A stretch of DNA of 7,245 bases, from the NCBI GenBank assembly GCA_030667735.1, contig DAOUVG010000072.1, positions 1 through 7,245 of the forward strand, written 5' to 3'. A program made the position numbers and the translations under genes. The notes under the pieces were generated by a model. It saw nothing but the letters and a program-made list of their open reading frames with translations, made no database searches and was not told where the DNA came from. Origin of the DNA: Dehalococcoidales bacterium (GTDB lineage: Bacteria; Chloroflexota; Dehalococcoidia; Dehalococcoidales; Fen-1064). This document shows, in pieces, positions 1 to 5,141 of this stretch (position 1 is its first letter; the number at the start of each line of letters is the position of its first letter).

Positions 1-450
1 CCACCGGTAGGTTGGCAGCCGGGTCAGTAACTACTTCCTGGTACGGCACCATGGGAGCAGATACCAATCCTTGATGGTGACATTGTTGGACCGGATGGAA
101 AACCATTGCTACCGTCAAATGGACAACAATTTCCATTTGCTGCACCGCCCGGAATTCAACCGCAACCGCCAGTACCTGATGATAATATGCCACAGGGACC
201 GCCGCCACAGGTCGACGTGCCGACTCCTATAGAGCCGATAACGGGACAAGGTAATCCCCCACCGCCACCCCCACCATCTCGAAGTCAGTGGGGTGCTGAA
301 CTCGGTGTTCCAGTACCGCTGGTCGGTTCGGACGGTAATCCTGTGGTAGATCTGAACGGGCAACCCGTGGTGGGACAACCGGTACTCGATGGAGATGGTA
401 CCCAGATTCTCGGACCAAATGGTCACCCGATTTTTGTGTTGCCTGAATAG
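1..450 (+). pseudogene. 3' part of proline-rich repeat protein, frame interrupted by a stop
   Basis: The frame that ends at the TAG at 448-450 encodes a low-complexity protein rich in Pro, Gly, Gln and Asp. It has a run of seven prolines (around 253-273) and short repeats of the form DGD-x-GPDGKPL and DGDGTQ-x-LGPNGHPI (codons from 73 and from 388), with VGSDGNPVV and DLNGQPVV between them. The same frame has a TAA at 28-30. Upstream of it the residues (PPVGWQPGQ) have the same composition. Downstream, codons 31-105 are clearly part of the protein because they hold one repeat, yet they contain no ATG, GTG or TTG; the first possible start is a TTG at 106, inside the repeat region. The simplest readings are a nonsense mutation in a longer gene, a recoded stop, or a sequence error. 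No membrane segment or catalytic motif is visible. An extracellular or surface role is only a guess from composition. If only the intact part is wanted, the ORF is 106-450 (114 codons). Confidence 0.5.
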
Positions 451-566
451 ATAGATTGCTCTATACGATTGTCTCCGTTGTGGACGTGAGTGGATACCAC
501 GTACCGAAGTTTGGAATTCGCCTGTACTTTGAAGGCCGATTCAGAAAGTCTTGGTTCTCGTGGAGG

Positions 567-588
567 CGGGGGAGAGTTGATTTCCCCG
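567..588. terminator. GC-rich hairpin between converging genes
   Basis: CGGGG at 567-571 pairs with CCCCG at 584-588. Read on the plus strand the stem extends to eight pairs including two G-U pairs, with a six-base loop. It lies between the end of the proline-rich gene (450) and the end of dnaN (612), where a bidirectional terminator would be expected. No run of T follows on either strand, so it is not a classic intrinsic terminator. On the minus strand only the five GC pairs are continuous. Confidence 0.25.
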
Positions 589-611
589 TCTTGACTACTG
601 GCAAAAGAAGA

Positions 612-1748
612 CTACCATTGAACGAACATAGGCATGACGACGTGGGTATAGTTGTCCACGCCGACGGGCCGGATTACACCTGGGCTTGAAGGGTTGGTTG
701 TCTCCAGCACTACCTGCTTTTCGCGGAGAACACTGAGTACGTCTATTATATACTTCCCGTTGAAGGCAATCTTCGCTTCTTCGCCTTCAACAGTAGCATC
801 AATCTCACCGACATCGTCACCTAATTCCTCAGACCGGGCGGAAATGGTAATCTTGCCCGTGGTTAGCTCACCACTCCCCGGTGTCGCCACCAGTCGAACA
901 ATACCGCTGCCATCGCGGGCGAATATCGAAGCAGTCCTCGTTGCCCGGAGGAACTCGGCAACATCCACGACCACTTTGGTACTGCTGCTCTGGGGAATGA
1001 GCTGGCTGTACTGCGGGAATGTTCCCTGGACAAGCTGGGAGACCAGTTCTGTGTTCTTCATGTGGAATAGTATCTGGCTCTTGTTGGGATTCACCGTTAT
1101 GTCAATGACTTCTTCGTCATCACCCATCAGTCTGTTGACCTCGGCCAGGGTCCGCCCCGGGATAATTACCTCGGTCTTTTCACTAACGGGAGTAGCCAGA
1201 GGCAGCTTGTATACCGCCAGTCGGAAACCATCGGCGGCGGCCAGCGTCAGCAGGTCACCCTCAAACATGGCGTCAACGCCGGTGAGTACCGGACGCGATT
1301 CCTCCGTAGCCACCGCGAAGACAACCTGGGTTATACCCTGGCGAAGGTGGTTTACTTCTACCCTGGTATTGATTCCTTCACTGACTTTAGGTATCGGCGG
1401 GAAGTCCTTGGCATCAACCCCACTGATTCGGGCTTCAAAGCGTGCGCAGGTCACCTCAAGAGTCTTGGAGTTTGCCGGAAGGCTTAGGTCTACCTTATCG
1501 CTGGGCAACGAACTGACAAACTCGGTGAGAAGCCGGGCCGGGACCGTAATATCCCCTTCCTCTTCCACTTTGGCTCCAATCCAGTGGCTGATGGCCATTT
1601 CCAGATTGGTGGCAACCAGCTTCAGACGAGATTCATCAGTAGCCAGAAGCACATTATTGGTTATCGGCAGGGTTGTCCTGGCAGCAACCGCTCTCCCGAC
1701 AACCCCAAGCCCACGGTTCAGATTCTCTTGCGTACATGATAGTTTCAT
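612..1748 (-). CDS. dnaN: DNA polymerase III sliding clamp (beta subunit)
   Basis: The product is the ring-shaped processivity factor that encircles DNA and holds replicative polymerase and repair proteins through its hydrophobic pocket. The 378-residue length is usual for the bacterial beta clamp, which is built of three similar domains of about 120 residues. The N-terminus (MKLSCTQENL, then GRAVAARTTLPITNNVLL) and mid-protein segments such as LTGVDAMFEGDLLTLAAADGFRL (residues about 155-180, beginning with the family's RPVLTGV) and IIPGRTLAEVNRL are typical. The C-terminus has the conserved VVMPM but ends in FVQW rather than the common RL. The ATG at 1748 is preceded by a purine-rich GGGGGT at 1754-1759, about five bases upstream. 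No dnaA lies next to it; the upstream neighbour is rdgB, 139 bp away. A promoter with TTGAGT and TATACT sits in that gap, so dnaN can be transcribed on its own. Identification is firm. Confidence 0.96.
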   Translation of the reverse strand: MKLSCTQENLNRGLGVVGRAVAARTTLPITNNVLLATDESRLKLVATNLEMAISHWIGAKVEEEGDITVPARLLTEFVSSLPSDKVDLSLPANSKTLEVTCARFEARISGVDAKDFPPIPKVSEGINTRVEVNHLRQGITQVVFAVATEESRPVLTGVDAMFEGDLLTLAAADGFRLAVYKLPLATPVSEKTEVIIPGRTLAEVNRLMGDDEEVIDITVNPNKSQILFHMKNTELVSQLVQGTFPQYSQLIPQSSSTKVVVDVAEFLRATRTASIFARDGSGIVRLVATPGSGELTTGKITISARSEELGDDVGEIDATVEGEEAKIAFNGKYIIDVLSVLREKQVVLETTNPSSPGVIRPVGVDNYTHVVMPMFVQW

Positions 1749-1894
1749 GATTTACCCCCGACCTCATAATGCAGCGTGTAATCAAGTAGTATATAACAAT
1801 AATGGCGGATACTCAATAGTATCCGGTGAATATTCAGTAGTCCGTTGCGCCTTTTCTCAGTACCCGGACTCCGCTCCGGCGAATCAGTTACCAT
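1745..1894 (-). CDS. possible small ORF bridging rdgB and dnaN (49 aa, hypothetical)
   Basis: A 49-codon ATG ORF, too short for usual gene calling, fills the gap exactly. Its ATG overlaps the rdgB stop (ATGGTAA, 1888-1894) and its TGA overlaps the dnaN start (ATGA, 1745-1748). This tiling is what translationally coupled operon genes look like. The product begins MVTDSPERSPGTEKRR, and its second half is rich in Leu, Ile and Tyr (LLNIHRILLSIRHYCYILLDY is the core, about residues 19-39), followed by a short polar tail. I do not recognise it. No good ribosome binding site precedes the ATG, and the same DNA holds the dnaN promoter and palindrome, so the ORF may be accidental. Confidence 0.25.
   Translation of the reverse strand: MVTDSPERSPGTEKRRNGLLNIHRILLSIRHYCYILLDYTLHYEVGGKS
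1788..1816 (-). promoter_or_regulatory. sigma70-type promoter of dnaN
   Basis: On the minus strand TTGAGT (1811-1816; 4 of 6 to TTGACA) and TATACT (1788-1793; 5 of 6 to TATAAT) are separated by exactly 17 bases of AT-rich sequence. The expected transcript start is near 1781, giving a leader of about 33 bases before the dnaN ATG at 1748. The -35 lies inside a perfect hairpin-forming palindrome (1806-1825), which suggests control by a DNA-binding protein. The sequence match is seen directly; promoter activity is inferred. Confidence 0.6.
1806..1825. promoter_or_regulatory. palindrome over the dnaN -35 (possible operator)
   Basis: The plus strand reads CGGATACT-CAAT-AGTATCCG, two perfect 8-base arms around a 4-base centre. 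It covers the -35 hexamer of the dnaN promoter. One base away is a second, shorter palindrome, TGAATATTCA at 1827-1836. This is a natural place for a repressor or a cis-acting hairpin. It is unlikely to be the rdgB terminator, because the sequence after the stem on the minus strand has no T run. Confidence 0.4.
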
Positions 1895-2478
1895 CCGGCT
1901 AGCACACGGCAAGCTTCCATGGCGGCTCGCCCCCGGTGGCTGATACGGTTCTTCGTTTCCAGGGGTAACTCGGCCATTGTCATATCCAGTTCGGGAAGGT
2001 AGAAAACAGGGTCATAACCAAAGCCGCTCTCACCCCGCGGTTTGAGCATTATCAATCCATCGCACTCCCCGGAGCACAACTCTATTCTACCATCAGGTGA
2101 AGCCAGGGCAATAATGCAGCGGAAACGTGCCGTCCGCTCCGCCCAGGGTACATCTTCCATTCGTGACAGCAGGTAACTGACCCTTTCTCTGTCCGAAGCA
2201 TTTTCCCCGGCATAGCGCGCAGAGAGGGGGCCGGGTTCCCCACCCAGGGCATCAACCTCCAACCCTGAATCATCCGCCAGTGCCAGCAGTCCGCTCTCGT
2301 TCGCCATGGCAGTCGCCTTCAGTCCGGCATTCTCCTCCAGGGTGCTGCCCACCTCATCGACCACGGTGGTAATTCCCTGTTCCGCCAGGGTAACTACCTG
2401 GAAAGAAAGCTCCCGGAGCAGATTTCTATACTCGCGTACCTTACCATTATTATTCGTCGCCAGGATCAGTTTAACCAT
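1888..2478 (-). CDS. rdgB: XTP/dITP pyrophosphatase (RdgB/HAM1 family)
   Basis: A house-cleaning enzyme of the cytosol that hydrolyses dITP, XTP and ITP to the monophosphate and pyrophosphate, keeping deaminated purines out of DNA and RNA. With the start at the ATG at 2478 the product is 196 residues, the normal size, and opens with MVKLILATNNNGKVREYR, matching the family's nucleotide-binding start. Other signatures are GSTLEENAGLKA (residues 44-55), ADDSGLEVDALGG (68-80, with Asp70 the expected catalytic residue), PGPLSARYAG (82-91), SGFGYDPVFY (151-160) and KNRISHRGRA (176-185). An in-frame TTG at 2496 would add six residues (MLGFKG) but does not fit the family start. A GGGG about nine bases upstream of the ATG is a weak ribosome binding site. 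It begins 33 bp after the aldolase/phosphatase stop, so co-transcription is likely. Clean-up of the nucleotide pool next to dnaN is a sensible but unproven pairing. Confidence 0.94.
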   Translation of the reverse strand: MVKLILATNNNGKVREYRNLLRELSFQVVTLAEQGITTVVDEVGSTLEENAGLKATAMANESGLLALADDSGLEVDALGGEPGPLSARYAGENASDRERVSYLLSRMEDVPWAERTARFRCIIALASPDGRIELCSGECDGLIMLKPRGESGFGYDPVFYLPELDMTMAELPLETKNRISHRGRAAMEACRVLAGW

Positions 2479-2511
2479 GCCCTTGAACCCCAGCAACCGG
2501 GATAATCACTC

Positions 2512-3618
2512 TTACGAGTCCTTCTGGATGTCTATGAACCGACCGCCAATCTTCTCCATTACCTGCGGCATGGTGGTGTATTCCATCTCATCCAGGGGCA
2601 AGCGGTGCGGCTCAAACGGACCGTGCTGCCGCATATACTCAGCGATATCATTGGCACGCTGTCGAGCGTTGTCATAGGACTTATCGGCGAACATATCGCG
2701 CGGTCCAACGAGCTTGCCATCACTTAGCTGAAAACCGGCAGCAACCACTCTGGGGGGGCCGTCGAACCGGGTTGGTGTGCTGTCCGGGATGGAGACCGGC
2801 ATCATGGGGCCATAGTGCGAGCCCCGCATCCAGCCCTGCACCAGGAGCGGGAATGCGAACGGTTCCAGCACCTCACCGACGGCCGGGAAATCACCCTGGC
2901 AGCGGACAATGCATACCGGGTCATCCTTACCCACGTATTTGCCGGCAATATAGGCAAGATGCTGTGTTGAAGAGGCGGAGGCTATCTCGTTGGTGCGCCG
3001 GTTACGTACTGATTTCACCATATAGCGTGATGCCGCCCCGATAAGGACCAGCAGGTCGTAAATCTCATCGGGCGCATTCAGTATAATCTTCTTGCTTTCT
3101 TTGATGTCGTGTACCTCGAAGCTGAAACCGTCATGTATGCTGTCGGCAATCACCAGGCCGACAGTGTTGAACGGGTCGGCGAATATCTTGTATAGCGGCA
3201 GATTCCATGCCCCGGACGATGTCTTGTCCGCCATGAAGATGATGACTGGTTCCGACGGTCTTTCTTCGAACTCCATCTCGGCGACACCCGGGCCCATTCC
3301 CCGGACGTTCCCTGAGAACGCGTCTGCCAGCAGGTCCTGTCCCGCACCGTACAATCCCAGCTTCCTGGCTACCTCGGTGCAGTCGACAAAGGTATCCCAG
3401 GCCAGTTTATGGATTATTTCGTTATCTTCTCCCTGCTGATGCGTCATAATAAGCTGGAGATCATCCCCGCACTTGGTTACATGGTAGTCGACCAGCAGAC
3501 CATCGCTCTTGGGCTTGACCAGGCATTCATCAGCCCTGGCTATAAGGTCCGGATGAGATTCAGAGTGCCCCACGTAGCCACCGATGTCCGCCTTGATAAC
3601 ACTCAGAGTAATGCGCAT
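2512..3618 (-). CDS. bifunctional fructose-1,6-bisphosphate aldolase/phosphatase (type V FBPase)
   Basis: This gluconeogenic enzyme condenses dihydroxyacetone phosphate and glyceraldehyde 3-phosphate to fructose 1,6-bisphosphate and removes the 1-phosphate at the same remodelling active site, making the pathway one-way. It is typical of archaea and deep-branching, often thermophilic or autotrophic bacteria. The 368 residues match the family. The start (MRITLSVIKADIGGYVGH) carries the conserved metal-binding Asp11 and His18. The segment YVGKDDP (residues 228-234) holds the Schiff-base lysine (Lys231) with Tyr228 and the metal ligands Asp232 and Asp233. Later segments VLEPFAFPLLVQGWMRGSH and GPPRVVAAGFQ are also characteristic. 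I chose the ATG at 3618 because AAAAGGAG (3626-3633) lies seven bases upstream; a TTG directly before it (3621) is too close. It starts 26 bp after the cobO stop, indicating one operon. It suggests the host makes sugars from C2/C3 units. Confidence 0.95.
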   Translation of the reverse strand: MRITLSVIKADIGGYVGHSESHPDLIARADECLVKPKSDGLLVDYHVTKCGDDLQLIMTHQQGEDNEIIHKLAWDTFVDCTEVARKLGLYGAGQDLLADAFSGNVRGMGPGVAEMEFEERPSEPVIIFMADKTSSGAWNLPLYKIFADPFNTVGLVIADSIHDGFSFEVHDIKESKKIILNAPDEIYDLLVLIGAASRYMVKSVRNRRTNEIASASSTQHLAYIAGKYVGKDDPVCIVRCQGDFPAVGEVLEPFAFPLLVQGWMRGSHYGPMMPVSIPDSTPTRFDGPPRVVAAGFQLSDGKLVGPRDMFADKSYDNARQRANDIAEYMRQHGPFEPHRLPLDEMEYTTMPQVMEKIGGRFIDIQKDS

Positions 3619-3625
3619 CAATATT

Positions 3626-3633
3626 CTCCTTTT
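3626..3633 (-). promoter_or_regulatory. strong ribosome binding site of the FBP aldolase/phosphatase
   Basis: The minus strand reads AAAAGGAG, ending seven bases before the ATG at 3618. It decides the start in favour of this ATG over the adjacent TTG at 3621. Confidence 0.75.
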
Positions 3634-3644
3634 GTGGTGTTCGA

Positions 3645-4184
3645 CTAGTATTCGATTCCCTTGCGCGCTACGATTCCTTTTTCGTAGGGATGCTTGATAT
3701 TGAGCATCTCGGTAACCAGGTCGGCCACCCTGACTATCTCCTTGTCAGCATTGCGACCGGTGAGAATCAGTTCAACGTTTCCCGGCTTATCTTCAACCAA
3801 TCGGAGAACTTCGTCCAGTTCAACCAGCTTCCAGGCCACGGCCATATTCACCTCGTCGAGCACAACCAGTTGGTAGTCGCCGCTGAGCATTGCCTCGCGT
3901 GCTGTCTTTAACGCCTGTGCCGCCTGCTCCATGTCTTCCGGTCCGGGATTGTCGGGATTCACGAAAGCCTTTGTACCGAACCTGGCAACGCTGACATTCT
4001 GCAGTCCGGAAAGGATTTCCCACTCACCGGAATGGTGACCCGCTTTCATAAAGGCTACGATGAAGACCCTTAACCCGTTGCCCAGGGCACGTACCACCGC
4101 CCCAATTGCTGCCGATGTCTTCCCCTTACCCTCTCCCGTGAAGACCTGGACAAGACCCTTATCGAAGGATTCTGCTGAGGTCAT
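3645..4184 (-). CDS. cobO: cob(I)yrinic acid a,c-diamide / cob(I)alamin adenosyltransferase (CobA/BtuR/CobO)
   Basis: The enzyme transfers the 5'-deoxyadenosyl group of ATP to reduced cobalt in corrinoids, a step in making or salvaging coenzyme B12 in the cytosol. The family P-loop TGEGKGKTSAAIG (residues 16-28 from the ATG at 4184) is followed by FMKAGHHSGEWEIL (45-58), the Walker B-like VVLDEVNMA (107-115), ELILTGRNA (138-146) and the closing HPYEKGIVARKGIEY (165-179). The 179 residues agree with short CobO forms. The start is uncertain: a GTG at 4211 is preceded by AAGGG (about five bases away) and would add nine residues, and an in-frame TTG at 4247 is also possible. It is the first gene of the minus-strand cluster and lies downstream of a TTGACA promoter that is a mirror copy of the one driving the divergent operon. 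I saw no cobalamin riboswitch ahead of it. B12 supply suits an organism relying on corrinoid enzymes. Confidence 0.92.
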   Translation of the reverse strand: MTSAESFDKGLVQVFTGEGKGKTSAAIGAVVRALGNGLRVFIVAFMKAGHHSGEWEILSGLQNVSVARFGTKAFVNPDNPGPEDMEQAAQALKTAREAMLSGDYQLVVLDEVNMAVAWKLVELDEVLRLVEDKPGNVELILTGRNADKEIVRVADLVTEMLNIKHPYEKGIVARKGIEY

Positions 4185-4269
4185 ATCGGACGGTAATGCC
4201 TTTTCTGTCACCGAAACCCTTGTGGACAATACTATAAAGCAGTACAAATAGGTGGTATTAGGTAACGAA

Positions 4270-4298
4270 AGTTTAGCAAGTTACGCCTGCTATGTCAA
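4270..4298 (-). promoter_or_regulatory. promoter for cobO, with -35 in the shared inverted repeat
   Basis: On the minus strand a perfect TTGACA (4293-4298) is followed after 17 bases by TAAACT (4270-4275; 4 of 6 to TATAAT). The expected transcript start is near 4263, upstream of every candidate cobO start. The -35 and the ten bases GCAGGCGTAA just after it are one arm of an inverted repeat; the other arm has the same arrangement in the divergent promoter. Confidence 0.5.
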
Positions 4299-4411
4299 GA
4301 TAATATTGTGCAGTGTGTCGGTGTTCTACGATATTGTCACCATCTAACTGTTCTGGGAAATAGTGCCATGCTGTGAGGTCTGAGTCAAAGACCTTGACAG
4401 TGCAGGCGTAA
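4281..4411. repeat. 19-bp inverted repeat spanning the divergent control region
   Basis: The arms are 4281-4299 and 4393-4411, matching at 17 of 19 positions when one is reverse-complemented; 93 bases lie between them. Each arm reads outward as CTTGACA-N2-GCAGGCGTAA. The -35 hexamer of an outward-facing promoter is therefore embedded in each arm, and the conserved GCAGGCGTAA falls in the -35/-10 spacer. This fits a pair of binding sites for one regulator acting on both cobO and the plus-strand redox operon. The alternative is a 131-bp miniature element with outward -35 boxes in its ends; I see no target-site duplication beyond one base to support that. Confidence 0.6.
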
Positions 4412-4423
4412 GAGTTCTATCAT
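4394..4423 (+). promoter_or_regulatory. promoter for the NuoEFG-like operon
   Basis: A perfect TTGACA (4394-4399) and TATCAT (4418-4423; 5 of 6 to TATAAT) are 18 bases apart. The expected transcript start near 4430 leaves a leader of about 225 bases before the GTG at 4656. The -35 lies in the right arm of the shared inverted repeat. Confidence 0.6.
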
Positions 4424-4454
4424 TATATAGCCTGGAGGCACAAACGTAGCGAAC

Positions 4455-4613
4455 ATGTTCTCAAGCACTGGAATCAGAATATTGCTGGCTGTGGCGTATT
4501 GGATACTCACCAGACCCTTATATCTGACACCGAGTACCGTGTCTGCCAGTGGTATCCTGAAGGACATCCCCTACTGGACGAGTATCCGGCATTACCCCGA
4601 TGAAACCTGGTAA
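4455..4613 (+). CDS. possible small ORF in the operon leader (52 aa, hypothetical)
   Basis: An ATG ORF of 52 codons follows the plus-strand promoter by about 25 bases and ends at the TAA at 4611-4613. The N-terminal part has a hydrophobic stretch (IRILLAVAYWIL, residues 7-18) and the C-terminal part is polar and aromatic (IPYWTSIRHYPDETW). A GGAGG at 4434-4438 is 16 bases upstream of the ATG, too far for a standard site. I do not recognise the product. It could be a leader peptide, a remnant of a mobile element or chance. It shares the peptide SIRHY, with different codons for Arg and Tyr, with the small ORF upstream of dnaN. Confidence 0.2.
   Translation: MFSSTGIRILLAVAYWILTRPLYLTPSTVSASGILKDIPYWTSIRHYPDETW
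4501..4587. repeat. inverted repeat GGATACTC...GAGTATCC in the operon leader
   Basis: GGATACTC at 4501-4508 and GAGTATCC at 4580-4587 are exact reverse complements, and the pairing resumes inward with CCAG (4510-4513) against CTGG (4574-4577). A second pairing, CCAGTGG (4546-4552) with CTACTGG (4571-4577, one G-U pair), would compete for the same bases. The leader RNA could therefore switch between two folds. The same 8-base word occurs in the dnaN promoter palindrome. Confidence 0.35.
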
Positions 4614-4647
4614 GTGTCCAGATGAATGGTAAGTGGCTAGATGAATG
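4610..4647 (+). repeat. tandem 19-bp direct repeat just before the NuoE-like gene
   Basis: Two adjacent units, 4610-4628 and 4629-4647, both read GTAAGTG-N3-AGATGAATG and match at 17 of 19 positions. A degenerate third unit (GATGAAACCTGG) may precede them. Such short tandem repeats occur at the ends of IS21-type elements, so this could be a relic of an insertion, or a local slippage duplication. The second unit supplies the ATG at 4641 and the first base of the ribosome binding site. Confidence 0.55.
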
Positions 4648-4655
4648 GAGGTCCC

Positions 4656-5141
4656 GTGGCTGAGCAATTGCCGGAAGAATTCGTTAGTGATATTCTGTCT
4701 TCTCACGTGAACAGTCCGGGCCAGCTCCTGCCAATTCTACTGGACGTCCAGCATAAAGTCGGCTATCTGCCCGAGGAGGGAGTACAGACCATAGCGGAGT
4801 TCCTCGGTATTGACGTTGGTGAGATATACTCGGTGGCCTCTTTTTACTCCCAGTTTCGGTTAACACCCATCGGCAAATACCACATCCAGGTCTGCCGTGG
4901 TACCGCCTGTCATATTCGCGGAGCGCCGCGTATTCTGGGAGAACTGGAAAACCAGACTGGCATTTCCGAAGGCGAGACATCGTCCGACATGAAATACACC
5001 CTGGAGACCGTGGCATGCATGGGGTGCTGTGCGCTGGCCCCGGCCATCAAGGTTAACAGCAATGTGCACGGTGAGCTGACCACCAGGAAAGCGGATGAGG
5101 TTATGCACAGCCTGCCCGAAGAGGAGACGGATGACAGCTAA
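4656..5141 (+). CDS. NuoE-like [2Fe-2S] subunit of a soluble NAD(P)-linked oxidoreductase (HoxE/FdsG/HydC type)
   Basis: A thioredoxin-fold [2Fe-2S] protein that passes electrons within the diaphorase part of complex I-like enzymes. From the GTG at 4656 it has 161 residues, normal for the family. A helical N-terminal region (QLLPILLDVQHKVGYLP, about 23-39, with a typical Q-x2-xGYLP) precedes the Trx-like domain. The four cluster cysteines are C80 and C85 (CRGTAC) and C121 and C125 (CMGCC), in the usual C-x4-C...C-x3-C order; C124 is an extra cysteine. GGAGG at 4647-4651 lies four bases before the GTG, and MAEQLPEEF is a plausible start. The ATG at 4641 adds MNGGP but has no ribosome binding site and sits inside the tandem repeat. 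It overlaps the next gene by 11 bp, so translation is probably coupled. Which larger enzyme it serves cannot be told from this subunit alone. Confidence 0.92.
   Translation: MAEQLPEEFVSDILSSHVNSPGQLLPILLDVQHKVGYLPEEGVQTIAEFLGIDVGEIYSVASFYSQFRLTPIGKYHIQVCRGTACHIRGAPRILGELENQTGISEGETSSDMKYTLETVACMGCCALAPAIKVNSNVHGELTTRKADEVMHSLPEEETDDS

Noticed and set aside
456..689. A 77-codon TTG ORF after the proline-rich gene
   Set aside because: Weak start, no ribosome binding site, unusual composition and overlap with the 3' end of dnaN; likely chance.
652..1902. A 416-codon open frame on the plus strand opposite dnaN
   Set aside because: It is antisense to a certain gene, has a Ser/Thr/Arg-rich make-up typical of the complement of GC-rich coding DNA, and no recognisable motif.
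4221..4229. DnaA box-like TGTGGACAA, considered as evidence for an origin near dnaN
   Set aside because: A single near-match far from dnaN, with no cluster of boxes and no dnaA; not enough for an origin.
4185..4300. Cobalamin riboswitch ahead of cobO
   Set aside because: The space between promoter and gene is too short and no B12-box-like sequence was seen.
4281..4411. Miniature transposon bounded by the 19-bp inverted repeat
   Set aside because: No target-site duplication beyond a single base, and the arms coincide with good promoter elements; kept only as an alternative.
4385..4706. Two minus-strand ORFs of about 60 codons in the divergent gap and across the NuoE-like start
   Set aside because: No ribosome binding sites, no recognisable motifs, and they run against the promoter predicted for this DNA.
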